Assembly (NCBI GenBank): GCA_964530825.1
Contig: CAZHCA010000001.1
Location: 124,001-188,000 of the forward strand
Source: CAZHCA01 sp964530825
Lineage (GTDB): Bacteria > Bacteroidota > Bacteroidia > Chitinophagales > Saprospiraceae
DNA: 64,000 nt
Direction: 5' to 3'
Positions 33,275 to 41,084 of the stretch are shown one piece after another (positions within the stretch are counted from its first letter, which is position 1; each line of letters opens with the position of its first letter). Both the position numbers and the translations under genes were made by a program. The notes under the pieces were generated by a model, which was given only the letters and a program-made list of their open reading frames with translations, was not told the DNA's origin and ran no database searches.

Positions 33275-33739
33275 ATGCAAATAAGAATATTTACCATACC
33301 GTTGCAGGATGATGGTACGGAACAAGAAATCATGAATCGGTTTTTGCGAGGGCACAAAATTTTGCAGGTAGATCAGCACTTCCGGGATCATCCCGCGGGG
33401 GCTACCTGGTGTTTTTGCATTCACTACCTCGACCCTGGCATTACGGGTACCCGGGAAAAAAGGAAGGGTAAAAAGGTGGATTACAAAACGGTGTTGAGTG
33501 GGCCTGCTTTTGCGTTGTTCAGCCAGATGCGCGAAATACGCAAGGAGATAGCCAAAACAGAAGGATTGCCGGCCTTTGCGGTATTTACCGATGAAGAACT
33601 AGCCAAGATCACGGCTCTGCCTGCGCTGACAGCGGCCCAGTTAAAGACGATCGATGGGTTTGGGGACAAAAAAATCGAGCGTTTTGGTATACCGATGCTG
33701 GAAAAGCTTCGTCAAGAAAGTCAAAACAATCCGTCGTGA
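33275..33739 (+). CDS. HRDC-domain DGR accessory protein
   Basis: 154 residues from the ATG at 33275; an in-frame ATG at 33161 would translate the GC-rich hairpin and is rejected. The N-terminal half (MQIRIFTIPLQDDGTEQEIM, then FLRGHKILQVDQHF and WCFCIHYLDPG) is a small domain commonly placed before HRDC in DGR accessory proteins. The C-terminal half (about 75-150) is an HRDC domain (LPAFAVFTDEELAKITALPA, then LKTIDGFGDKKIERFGIPML), a helical nucleic-acid-binding fold first known from RecQ and RNase D. DGRs without an Avd gene often carry such a gene. Its TGA overlaps the GTG of the RT by 4 bases, so the two are translationally coupled. It probably helps the RT bind the template RNA (inference). 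Confidence 0.85.
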   Translation: MQIRIFTIPLQDDGTEQEIMNRFLRGHKILQVDQHFRDHPAGATWCFCIHYLDPGITGTREKRKGKKVDYKTVLSGPAFALFSQMREIRKEIAKTEGLPAFAVFTDEELAKITALPALTAAQLKTIDGFGDKKIERFGIPMLEKLRQESQNNPS

Positions 33740-34734
33740 AGCGGTTAGGCTATCAGATAGAAAAAGTTGCTGAATTGGGAAATTTGCAGCTTGCATTCTG
33801 GAAAGCACAGCGCGGCAAATCCGGTAAGAAAGAAGTTCTCGCCTTTCGCCAAAATCTCGATGCGGCTTTACGCCCAATCCAGGAAGAATTATTAACTGCC
33901 CAACTTAAGGTCGGGGATTACCACTATTTTCGGATATACGATCCGAAAGAAAGGCAGATTTGTGCTGCCAGCTTCAGAGAGCGGGTAATACATCATGCCT
34001 TGATGAACGTTTGTCACCCTCATTTCGAGCAACGTCAAATTTACCACAGTTATGCGACTCGGTTAACCAAAGGTACATACAAGGCCGTCAGGCAGGCGAA
34101 GGTAAACACCAAGCGATTTAGATGGTACCTCAAGATGGATATGCGAAAGTATTTTGATAGTATTGATCATATCCTGTTGAAAAAGCAATTGTTCAGCATG
34201 TATAAGGATGAACGATTGCTGAAGTGTTTGTATCAAATCATTGATAGTTACGAAACAGGTGAAGGTAAAGGCGTACCGATTGGAAATTTAACCAGTCAGT
34301 ATTTTGCCAACCATTATTTGTCTTTGGCCGATCATTACGCTTTGAAGCAATTGAATGCGCCGGCCTACGTGCGCTACATGGATGATGTAGTAATCTGGCA
34401 TTGGGACAAGGAACTGCTCAAGGCCATAAGGACATCATTTGAAGCGTTCCTTTCGGAGCAACTGGCCTTATCGCTTAAACCACCAGCAATTAATCGCACC
34501 CAATACGGCCTACCGTTTCTTGGCTACCTGATTTATAAAGACCGCATTCTTTTGGCCTGCCGAAGTAAGAAGCGTTACATTACCAAAACCACTCAATACT
34601 ATAAAAACCTGGCACATGGGCAATGGTCGGCAGCAGATTTTCAAAGACATATGTTGCCGCTTACTGCTTTTGTTGCCCATGCCGATAGTTTAGGATTTAG
34701 AAATCGTATCTTGTCAAGGTTAGAAGGTCGGTAA
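33736..34734 (+). CDS. Diversity-generating retroelement reverse transcriptase
   Basis: 332 residues, GTG start overlapping the HRDC stop. RT domain motifs: FRERVIHHALMNVCHPHFEQ (motif 2 region), YLKMDMRKYFDSID (motif 3/A, catalytic D135), GVPIGNLTSQYFANHYL (motif 4 with the DGR-type [ILV]GxxxSQ, residues 182-188), and YVRYMDDVVIW (YMDD, 214-217). LPFLGYLIY and the thumb follow. The IGxxxSQ motif instead of the QGxxxSP of retroviral and group II intron RTs is linked to adenine-specific infidelity in DGRs. No maturase or endonuclease domain. All three catalytic aspartates are present, so it should be active. Local GC is low (33% in 34201-34260) compared with the operon upstream. Confidence 0.95.
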   Translation: MKRLGYQIEKVAELGNLQLAFWKAQRGKSGKKEVLAFRQNLDAALRPIQEELLTAQLKVGDYHYFRIYDPKERQICAASFRERVIHHALMNVCHPHFEQRQIYHSYATRLTKGTYKAVRQAKVNTKRFRWYLKMDMRKYFDSIDHILLKKQLFSMYKDERLLKCLYQIIDSYETGEGKGVPIGNLTSQYFANHYLSLADHYALKQLNAPAYVRYMDDVVIWHWDKELLKAIRTSFEAFLSEQLALSLKPPAINRTQYGLPFLGYLIYKDRILLACRSKKRYITKTTQYYKNLAHGQWSAADFQRHMLPLTAFVAHADSLGFRNRILSRLEGR

Positions 34735-34740
34735 CCGAAG

Positions 34741-34871
34741 GAGGCTCGAATCGCGTGAACCGCGGCGGCAGCTGGAACAACAATCCGCAGAACTGCCGTG
34801 CTGCTAATCGCAACAACAACAATCCCGACAACCGCAACAACAATATCGGTTTCCGGGTGGTTTCCTCCCAG
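34741..34871 (+). repeat. DGR template repeat (TR)
   Basis: Begins 6 bases after the RT stop. In the frame of the VR it holds fifteen AAC/AAT (Asn) codons, the usual DGR design: any change of the two adenines yields a sense codon. It contains 36 adenines, of which 18 differ in the VR; C, G and T are fully conserved. An open frame starting GTG at 34755 exists only because the TR is a copy of the coding VR and should not be annotated as a gene. Confidence 0.96.
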
Positions 34872-35258
34872 CTCATAGACAAGGCTGTCGGGATAGATAG
34901 CCCCGGATGGATGTCCGTCGATGAACAGGTTGCCGTTCCTATTCCTGCCAGGACAGGATAAAAATGCACAGAGGAGCCCTTACTAGTAAAACATTGAACG
35001 TTGGGGCTTCTTATATTATGGTACACGGCTCATGCTTCCCTTCAGTGGAATAGGAGAAGAAAACCCTTAAGCACTCTTTTTGTCGAAAGGCAGTGCCTTT
35101 CGATTTTTGGTTTCGGCCGTAGGTCAATGGCATAAGGGAAGTGATCGCAGAAAACCGATCTCCGGCAGAGGTACTGATCTGAGGTTCCCTACCGTTAAAG
35201 TTACGGGTTGATGCCGCTCTGACCATCTCGCGGAATTCGCTACCTTCGTTTCCAAAAC
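34872..35258. other. Non-coding region downstream of the TR
   Basis: Lies between the template repeat and the glycosyltransferase gene. It includes the likely 3' portion of the template RNA. A weak imperfect inverted repeat (GGAGCCC near 34973 with GGGGCTTC near 35003) may end that RNA. TACCTTCG at 35241-35248 resembles a -7 box for the next gene. No protein gene or other repeat of the TR was seen here. Confidence 0.45.
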
Positions 35259-36251
35259 GTGAAAGTCCTCGTTATCCGGTTTTCATCCATTGGGGATATC
35301 GTACTCACGACGCCCGTCATCCGGGGCGTGAAGCAGCAGTTGGGAGCCGAGGTGCATTTTCTTACCAAGCGGCAGTTCGCCCCGATTGTCGAGGCCAACC
35401 CGTACGTAGACCGGGTGTGGGCGATGGAAAAAGAAGTAACTGAGCTTTTGCCGGAACTCAAGGCCGAGGGTTTCGATTTCGTGGCCGACCTGCACCGTAA
35501 TTTGCGCAGCACGCGCGTCAGAGCAGCCCTGCGCACCCGCGGCGCGGCCTTTCGCAAGCTCAATCCCGAGAAGTGGCTGCTGACCAACCTCCGGATCGAC
35601 CGCCTGCCCCGGGTGCACATTGTCGATCGCTACTTGGATACGGTCGCCGGCTTGGGCGTAACTAACGACGGGCAAGGGCTCGACTACTTCATTCCGCCCG
35701 CCGCGGCGGTCGACCCGGCGGCCATTTTTCGACCCTACCACCTGCTGCCCCAGCCATATACTGCCTTGGTGATCGGAGCGGCCCATGCGACCAAGCGCCT
35801 GCCCGCCGGGCGGCTAGCCGAGCTGTGCCGGTTACTGGAGGGGCCCGTCGTACTGTTGGGCGGCCCCGGCGACCGCGAGCGGGGCGAAGCCATCCGGGCG
35901 GCCGCCGGCGGGGGGGTAATCAATACCTGTGGCGACTGCACCCTGCACCAGTCGGCCAGTCTGGTGCAGCAGGCGCAGGCGGTGGTAACTCACGATACGG
36001 GGCTCATGCACATTGCGGCGGCCTTCCAGCAGCCGGTCGTTTCGATCTGGGGCAATACCGTGCCCAAGTTCGGCATGACCCCCTACTACGGCGACCGGCC
36101 CAACCGGAATACCACCGTTGAAGTGACAGACCTATCCTGCCGGCCCTGTAGTAAAATCGGCTACGATCAGTGTCCGAAGGGGCATTTTCGCTGCATGCAG
36201 GATATCAACCTGGCGGCGGTGGCGGCTGCCGTTAAAAAAGCGGCGATGTAG
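35259..36251 (+). CDS. Glycosyltransferase family 9 (heptosyltransferase-like)
   Basis: 330 residues from a GTG start. GT9 enzymes add heptose or related sugars to lipopolysaccharide core. Seen: the N-terminal Rossmann start MKVLVIRFSSIGDIVLTTPV with the SSIGD motif, HFLTKRQFAPIVEANPYVDRVW, FVADLHRNLRSTRVRAAL, and the C-terminal nucleotide-sugar site in VVTHDTGLMHIAAAFQQPVV followed by SIWGNTVP. A C-terminal CRPCSKIGYDQCPKGHFRCM segment with four cysteines is usual in this group in Bacteroidota. Single gene after the DGR region, of composition like the rest of the chromosome. Confidence 0.9.
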   Translation: MKVLVIRFSSIGDIVLTTPVIRGVKQQLGAEVHFLTKRQFAPIVEANPYVDRVWAMEKEVTELLPELKAEGFDFVADLHRNLRSTRVRAALRTRGAAFRKLNPEKWLLTNLRIDRLPRVHIVDRYLDTVAGLGVTNDGQGLDYFIPPAAAVDPAAIFRPYHLLPQPYTALVIGAAHATKRLPAGRLAELCRLLEGPVVLLGGPGDRERGEAIRAAAGGGVINTCGDCTLHQSASLVQQAQAVVTHDTGLMHIAAAFQQPVVSIWGNTVPKFGMTPYYGDRPNRNTTVEVTDLSCRPCSKIGYDQCPKGHFRCMQDINLAAVAAAVKKAAM

Positions 36252-36436
36252 GCCAAAAGACCGGAAAGTGCGTTTGCCATTCGTCAACCCTTCGCTTTAG
36301 GCAAAAAAAATTATCTTCGGACCGCGCAGGGTACCAACAATTCGTATCTTCCCTGCAATGAAGCATGGTAACCCAAAACGGTAGGCGACCGTAACCTAAA
36401 AGCATAAACCGCTAACCAGGCACAAGAATAATCACT

Positions 36437-37492
36437 ATGCGAAGAATTGTACCCTTGTTGTTCTTTTTTGGAAGCACCTTTGGCCTATCCGCTCAGGATC
36501 TGCACTATTCCATGTTCGATATGGCTCCACTGAGCGTGAACCCTGCCCTGACCGGCGCCTATGAAGGCACTGCCCGTGCCGGCGTCATCTACCGCGACCA
36601 GTGGGCCAGCTTTCTGGACGAACAGTTCCGCACGCCCACCTTTTACGTAGATGCCCCCATCATTCAGGGGTTCCGACCTAACGACTGGGTAGGAGTGGGG
36701 ATTAACTTTTTCAGCGACCAGGCCGGCTTCAGTAACTTGCAGACCAACGGCGCCCTGTTGTCGGCTTCTTATCATTTCGCTGTAAATAAGGACGCAACGA
36801 CCTATCTCACCCTGGGCCTCCAGGGCGGCCGCATATCGCGCGAGATCGACCTGATGAACAACAACCTGGTTTTCGAAGACGAGCTGCCCAACCAGGTGGG
36901 CGGCGGCGGGCTGGGCTTAGGAAACGGCGCCGACCGCATGGGGGGCGAAAGCGCCAACTTCTTTGACTTCAATGCTGGGCTGATGCTGCGATCGCAAATT
37001 AACGAAAGCAACGATTTGGAAATCGGCGTGGCTGCCGCCCACATCTTCGAGCCGGAGTACGGCTTCCTGAGTGGTGCCACCGGCGGAGGGGGCGGTGGAG
37101 ACGAAGGCGGCGATACCCGCCCCATTCGATTGCTGGTGCACGGGCAACTGCGCAACCAGATCAGTACGAAATGGTCGGTTACGCCTATGGTGTTGTTTCA
37201 GCATACATCCGGCTCGAGCGAATTTACGATCCAGGGACTGGGAGGCTATGCCATTAATGATAAAGTGGATCTGGAATTCGGCGCCGGCTTTCGCTTCGAC
37301 GACGCCGTCTTCGTGCGTGCGGGCGCTACCGTTACGGAGAACCTGCGCGTGGCGGCCAGCTACGATATCAACACTTCGTCGTTGAGCGATGTGAGCAACG
37401 GCCAGGGCGGTTTCGAGCTGGCAGCCTGGTACATTTTCAAGATTTTCAAACAGCCCGACGTCGACCCGGCTATTTTCTGCCCGCAATTATAA
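36437..37492 (+). CDS. PorP/SprF-family outer-membrane protein
   Basis: 351 residues with a signal peptide (MRRIVPLLFFFGSTFGLSAQ) followed by DLHYSMFDMAPLSVNPALTG, the hallmark start of the PorP/SprF family. The rest is an outer-membrane barrel with repeated aromatic strands and a Gly-rich insert (GGGGLGLGNGADRMGG). Members act in type IX secretion and gliding, often anchoring specific secreted adhesins, and are usually encoded next to an OmpA/PD40 protein as here (52 bases to the next start). The cargo is not visible in this window. TATCTTCG at 36312-36319 may be its -7 box. Confidence 0.9.
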   Translation: MRRIVPLLFFFGSTFGLSAQDLHYSMFDMAPLSVNPALTGAYEGTARAGVIYRDQWASFLDEQFRTPTFYVDAPIIQGFRPNDWVGVGINFFSDQAGFSNLQTNGALLSASYHFAVNKDATTYLTLGLQGGRISREIDLMNNNLVFEDELPNQVGGGGLGLGNGADRMGGESANFFDFNAGLMLRSQINESNDLEIGVAAAHIFEPEYGFLSGATGGGGGGDEGGDTRPIRLLVHGQLRNQISTKWSVTPMVLFQHTSGSSEFTIQGLGGYAINDKVDLEFGAGFRFDDAVFVRAGATVTENLRVAASYDINTSSLSDVSNGQGGFELAAWYIFKIFKQPDVDPAIFCPQL

Positions 37493-37544
37493 TGTGCGGC
37501 GTATTTTTGCGTAAAGAATGGGAAAGGTTCAAAGTGTGATAACC

Positions 37545-40106
37545 ATGATGAAACGTACGACTATACTTTTTCCGGTTTTATTCCTCTGCTGTTCGGCGGG
37601 CTGCCTGTCGGCCCAACCAATCAATAAGTCGACCTACTCGACGATGATCAAGACCGCCGAGGAGCTCTATGAGAAAAAAGACTATTACAACGCCCTTGAA
37701 TGGTACGAGAAAGCCTATGAGGAACGCGAAGACGAAAGCTTGCTTCCGACTATCGCTGAGCTGCAATTAAAATTGCGCGACTACCAGCGTGCAGAACGCA
37801 TTTACGCTCGCCTGCTGCGCCGCGACGAGGACAACCAGTACGCCGATCTGCGCTTACCTTACGGCCGCGCCCTGAAAATGAACGGCAAATACCGGGAAGC
37901 CGTGGAAGAGCTGCAAAAGTTTGCCGACGAAACGACCGACCCGAAGCTCAAAGAATTGGCCGAAACGGAAATCACTGGTGCCGAATTGGGCATGAACATG
38001 CCGCCCCGGAGCACCAAAGGTATTGAGGTAGAAAACATGGGGCGCCGGGTCAATGCGGCTTTCTCCGAGTACTCTGCCGTACCCTACCGCGACGGCAGCC
38101 TATACTTCGGCGGCTACATGTCGAAAGAGGTGATCTACCTGACCGACTCTTCCGATTTGGAAAACTATGCGCGTATCTTGCGAACCACCTACAACGAAAA
38201 GCGCGACCGCTGGGAAGACCCCTCGGCTCTGGGGCGGGAGATCAACGTACCGGGCTACCACACCAGCAACGTTACCTTTTCCAAAGACGGCAACCGCATG
38301 TTTTTCACCCGCGCTAAGCTCCAGGGTAACGTAATGGAAACCAGCAAGATCTACTACTGCCTCGGCGGCGACGGCAACTGGGGCGCGCCCCAGGAAGTGG
38401 TAGGCATAAACGGCGATTACATCGCGACCCATCCCGCAGTGGGGGAGCTATTCGGTAAGGAAGTTCTGTTTTTTGCATCCGATCGGCCGGGTGGCTACGG
38501 TGGGCTGGATCTTTATTACGCCACCGTCAAGGGCGAAGGGGTGTACGGCGATCCTGTCAACCTAGGTCCGCGCATCAATACCCCTAACGACGAGGTCACG
38601 CCCTTTTACTACGACGGCACATTGTACTTCAGCTCGGACGGCCACCCCTCGGTAGGTGGGCAGGATATTTTCTTTACCGTCTGGGACGGAACCAGCTGGA
38701 GCGATCCCGAAAACATGGGGGCCGGCTTTAACACCAGTGCCGATGACCGCTACTTTGCCCTCGATAACCAGGGCCTGCAGGGCTACCTGCTCTCCAACCG
38801 GGAGGGCGGCAGCTTTCTGAAATCGCGCACTTGCTGTGACGACATTTACACTTTTACGATACCCGAACGCTATGTCGACCTAATCGTAGGGGTCTTTGAT
38901 ACCGATAAGGAACCGGTTACCGGCGCAAATGTGACGGTTTTTAAAAAAATCGGCACGAAGCGCGAGCCGGCCGGCAACCGCGTGAATCCCGACGGCAACC
39001 GCTTTGATTTTCCGCTGGAGTTTGACGTGGCCTACGAGGTAATCGCTTCGGCCGAAGGCTATTTCCCCGACACCACCGCCTTGAATACGATGGACCTGCG
39101 CGAATCCAAGACTTTTAAGGAGTTTTTATATCTCAAGCCCGAGCCCAAACCGGAGCCCGAGCCCGAGTTTGACACCATTACGATCGAGGAGGCTATCGTG
39201 CTGGAAAACATCCTCTACGATTTCGATAGCGACCGCATTAAGGAAGAGGCGGAAACCGATCTGGAGCTGGTTTACGAGCTGATGAATGATTATCCCGATA
39301 TGGTGATCGAGTTGCGTTCGCATACCGATTATCGCGGCGACAATGCCTACAACGTGAATCTCTCGCAGCGCAGAGCGGAGTCGGCCCGCCGCTGGCTGGT
39401 GCGTAAAGGGCTGCCTGTGCAGCGCATCGAAGCCAAGGGGTACGGCGAGACCGTGCCCCAGACGGTTAATCGGCGCGTAGCCAGTCAGTACAACTTTTTG
39501 GACGAAGGCGACGTGCTCACGCCGAGCTTTATCGACAATACCCTCACCACTGAAGAGCAGCGCGAGATTGCCCACCGCATCAATCGACGTACGGAATTCA
39601 AGATCCTGGAAGGGCCCACTACCATTACTGTTAAGCGCACCCGCCTGCGCAAGCAGAACACCGAAAAGGAGGCCCCGAATCGCAACCTGCTGCCGCGAAC
39701 CGATACGGCGGTTGACGATAGTACGATCGTCATTCACGAGTTGAGCAGCCTGTACGGGCGGGAAGACCTGACCGGATTGCCCATTCTGCAGTTCGACCAG
39801 CGCGTGATTGACTTCGGTACGGTGGGTATCGGCCAAAAGCGGGAGCATACCTATAAAGTGACGAATGTCGGCGATACCGAAGCTGTCATATCCATCATTA
39901 CGGCCTGCTATTGTACCACGATCGATTATCCGAAAGGCCGCTTGGCGCCGGGCGAGTCAAGCGAGATCCACATCGTCTTCGACAGCACCAGCAAGCGCGA
40001 GGATGAAACCATCAATATCGACATCATCCTGGAAAACGTGGAGCCCGATACGGACAACCCGATCATCGAGCGGCTGCAGTATTCCTTTCAGATTGCGGTG
40101 GACTAG
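37545..40106 (+). CDS. OmpA-family protein with TPR, PD40 repeats and a C-terminal DUF1573-like domain
   Basis: 853 residues from the ATG at 37545; a second ATG follows immediately and a longer start at 37518 is less likely. Signal peptide (MMKRTTILFPVLFLCCSAGC) with a possible lipobox Cys. TPR-type helices follow, then PD40/WD40-like beta-propeller repeats (FSKDGNRMFFTRAKL; YFSSDGHPSVGGQDIFF) and a short regulatory-like fold. The OmpA C-terminal peptidoglycan-binding domain follows (ILYDFDSDRIKEEAETDLEL, ELRSHTDYRGDNAYNVNLSQ with RRAESARRWL). Beyond it, the last ~100 residues resemble DUF1573 (VIDFGTVGIGQKREHTYKV, ITACYCTTIDYPKGRLAPGE). The usual PorE-type protein ends at OmpA, so the extra domain is unusual. 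It pairs with the PorP-like gene upstream. Confidence 0.87.
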   Translation: MMKRTTILFPVLFLCCSAGCLSAQPINKSTYSTMIKTAEELYEKKDYYNALEWYEKAYEEREDESLLPTIAELQLKLRDYQRAERIYARLLRRDEDNQYADLRLPYGRALKMNGKYREAVEELQKFADETTDPKLKELAETEITGAELGMNMPPRSTKGIEVENMGRRVNAAFSEYSAVPYRDGSLYFGGYMSKEVIYLTDSSDLENYARILRTTYNEKRDRWEDPSALGREINVPGYHTSNVTFSKDGNRMFFTRAKLQGNVMETSKIYYCLGGDGNWGAPQEVVGINGDYIATHPAVGELFGKEVLFFASDRPGGYGGLDLYYATVKGEGVYGDPVNLGPRINTPNDEVTPFYYDGTLYFSSDGHPSVGGQDIFFTVWDGTSWSDPENMGAGFNTSADDRYFALDNQGLQGYLLSNREGGSFLKSRTCCDDIYTFTIPERYVDLIVGVFDTDKEPVTGANVTVFKKIGTKREPAGNRVNPDGNRFDFPLEFDVAYEVIASAEGYFPDTTALNTMDLRESKTFKEFLYLKPEPKPEPEPEFDTITIEEAIVLENILYDFDSDRIKEEAETDLELVYELMNDYPDMVIELRSHTDYRGDNAYNVNLSQRRAESARRWLVRKGLPVQRIEAKGYGETVPQTVNRRVASQYNFLDEGDVLTPSFIDNTLTTEEQREIAHRINRRTEFKILEGPTTITVKRTRLRKQNTEKEAPNRNLLPRTDTAVDDSTIVIHELSSLYGREDLTGLPILQFDQRVIDFGTVGIGQKREHTYKVTNVGDTEAVISIITACYCTTIDYPKGRLAPGESSEIHIVFDSTSKREDETINIDIILENVEPDTDNPIIERLQYSFQIAVD

Positions 40107-40127
40107 GCGGCGGGTAGCTGTACATCA

Positions 40128-40484
40128 TCAGACCAACCGCCATCCCCAGAAGGCCAGCACGAGCGCCAGCCAAATCAGGGCCGCTGTTTTGCCAAACAAG
40201 CGATGGTATAGCTGGGTGTGCCGGTATTTACCGCCCGCGTACTCCATGTAGATGCCCAGCAGTAAGTATGGTAGGGCAAGGACCAACAAAGCATTATGCG
40301 CCAAGGCGGCTGCCAGATGACCGTGCAGCAGATCGTGTATCGCACGCTGCGAGCCGCAACCCGGACACGGTAGCCCGGTGGCCGTGCGGAGCGGGCAAGA
40401 CGGGAAGAGGGCAACCTGTGCCGGGTCGAACAATCCGTATACCACCAGCAGCACCAGCCCCAGCAGAATAAGACCGCCGCGCAT
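40128..40484 (-). CDS. DUF2752-family membrane protein
   Basis: 118 residues from the ATG at 40482-40484, beginning MRGGLILLGLVLLVVYGLFD. The motif CPLRTATGLPCPGCGSQRAI followed by HDLLHGH is the DUF2752 signature. Three hydrophobic segments suggest an inner-membrane protein. Function is unknown in the family. The gene follows the GYF-domain gene by 4 bases in the same direction; the pair is common in Bacteroidota and linked with envelope or membrane-organising roles only by association. Confidence 0.85.
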   Translation of the reverse strand: MRGGLILLGLVLLVVYGLFDPAQVALFPSCPLRTATGLPCPGCGSQRAIHDLLHGHLAAALAHNALLVLALPYLLLGIYMEYAGGKYRHTQLYHRLFGKTAALIWLALVLAFWGWRLV

Positions 40485-40488
40485 AGGC

Positions 40489-41004
40489 CTAAAAATCTTG
40501 GAAATCGGTGAATGCCGTAGCACCGATAATGATGAAGTAAAGGAAGTAAAGCACAATTACGGCGATCCCAGAGAAGAACCCGATCTTAGTCCACTTTCCA
40601 GCCTCTTTGGAAGAACGCTCGGCGCCTTGGTAGTCGCCGGCGGCGTAGCTACTGTCGACCCTGGCGGCAAAGATGATGCCGACGATGCCGAAAGGCAGGC
40701 AGCAAAAGATGGTCACCAAAATAGATTCCAGCAGCCAGTTTTTGGGTTTCACACCCGAGTGGGTAGCGTCGAGTGGCGTATTGGCGCCGCCCACCGGATC
40801 CGGCAGGTCTGTAGAGGATGGCTCAGGGGGATCACTCGAAAGCTGGATAAGCTCGCGCAGTTCCGGCAAGTCGCGGGCCGACGTCCAGTCACTGAGGCCT
40901 TCGAACCAAATCAGGGTGTCGGGGGTGATGTTCTTGGCCTTAAGTTCTTCTATGGAGAAGGGGCCGAAGCGATCTTTACCGTCGGAATAAAAATATTGAC
41001 TCAT
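40489..41004 (-). CDS. GYF_2 domain plus CD225/dispanin-type membrane protein
   Basis: 171 residues. The N-terminal MSQYFYSDGKDRFGPFSIEE and TPDTLIWFEGLSDWTSARDL form a GYF_2 domain (a small peptide-binding fold). A Pro/Ser/Asp linker follows. From residue about 105, LLESILVTIFCCLPFGIVGI, FAARVDSSYAAGDYQGAERS and KKAGKW-like residues form a two-helix CD225/dispanin segment. The combination is common in bacteria. It is probably cytoplasm-facing and membrane bound. The partner DUF2752 gene is immediately downstream. Confidence 0.85.
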   Translation of the reverse strand: MSQYFYSDGKDRFGPFSIEELKAKNITPDTLIWFEGLSDWTSARDLPELRELIQLSSDPPEPSSTDLPDPVGGANTPLDATHSGVKPKNWLLESILVTIFCCLPFGIVGIIFAARVDSSYAAGDYQGAERSSKEAGKWTKIGFFSGIAVIVLYFLYFIIIGATAFTDFQDF

Positions 41005-41084
41005 GAGGGTTTCGGTTAAATTTGCAGCCGCAAGATAAGCATTGTCCGAATACTACGCCGAAACAGCAGCCAAATCCTGTATCA

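Noticed and set aside
34755..34961. Short open frame starting GTG and reading like the end of an FGE-domain protein
   Set aside because: It is the DGR template repeat in the frame of the VR, read on into non-coding sequence. It serves as RNA template, not as a gene.
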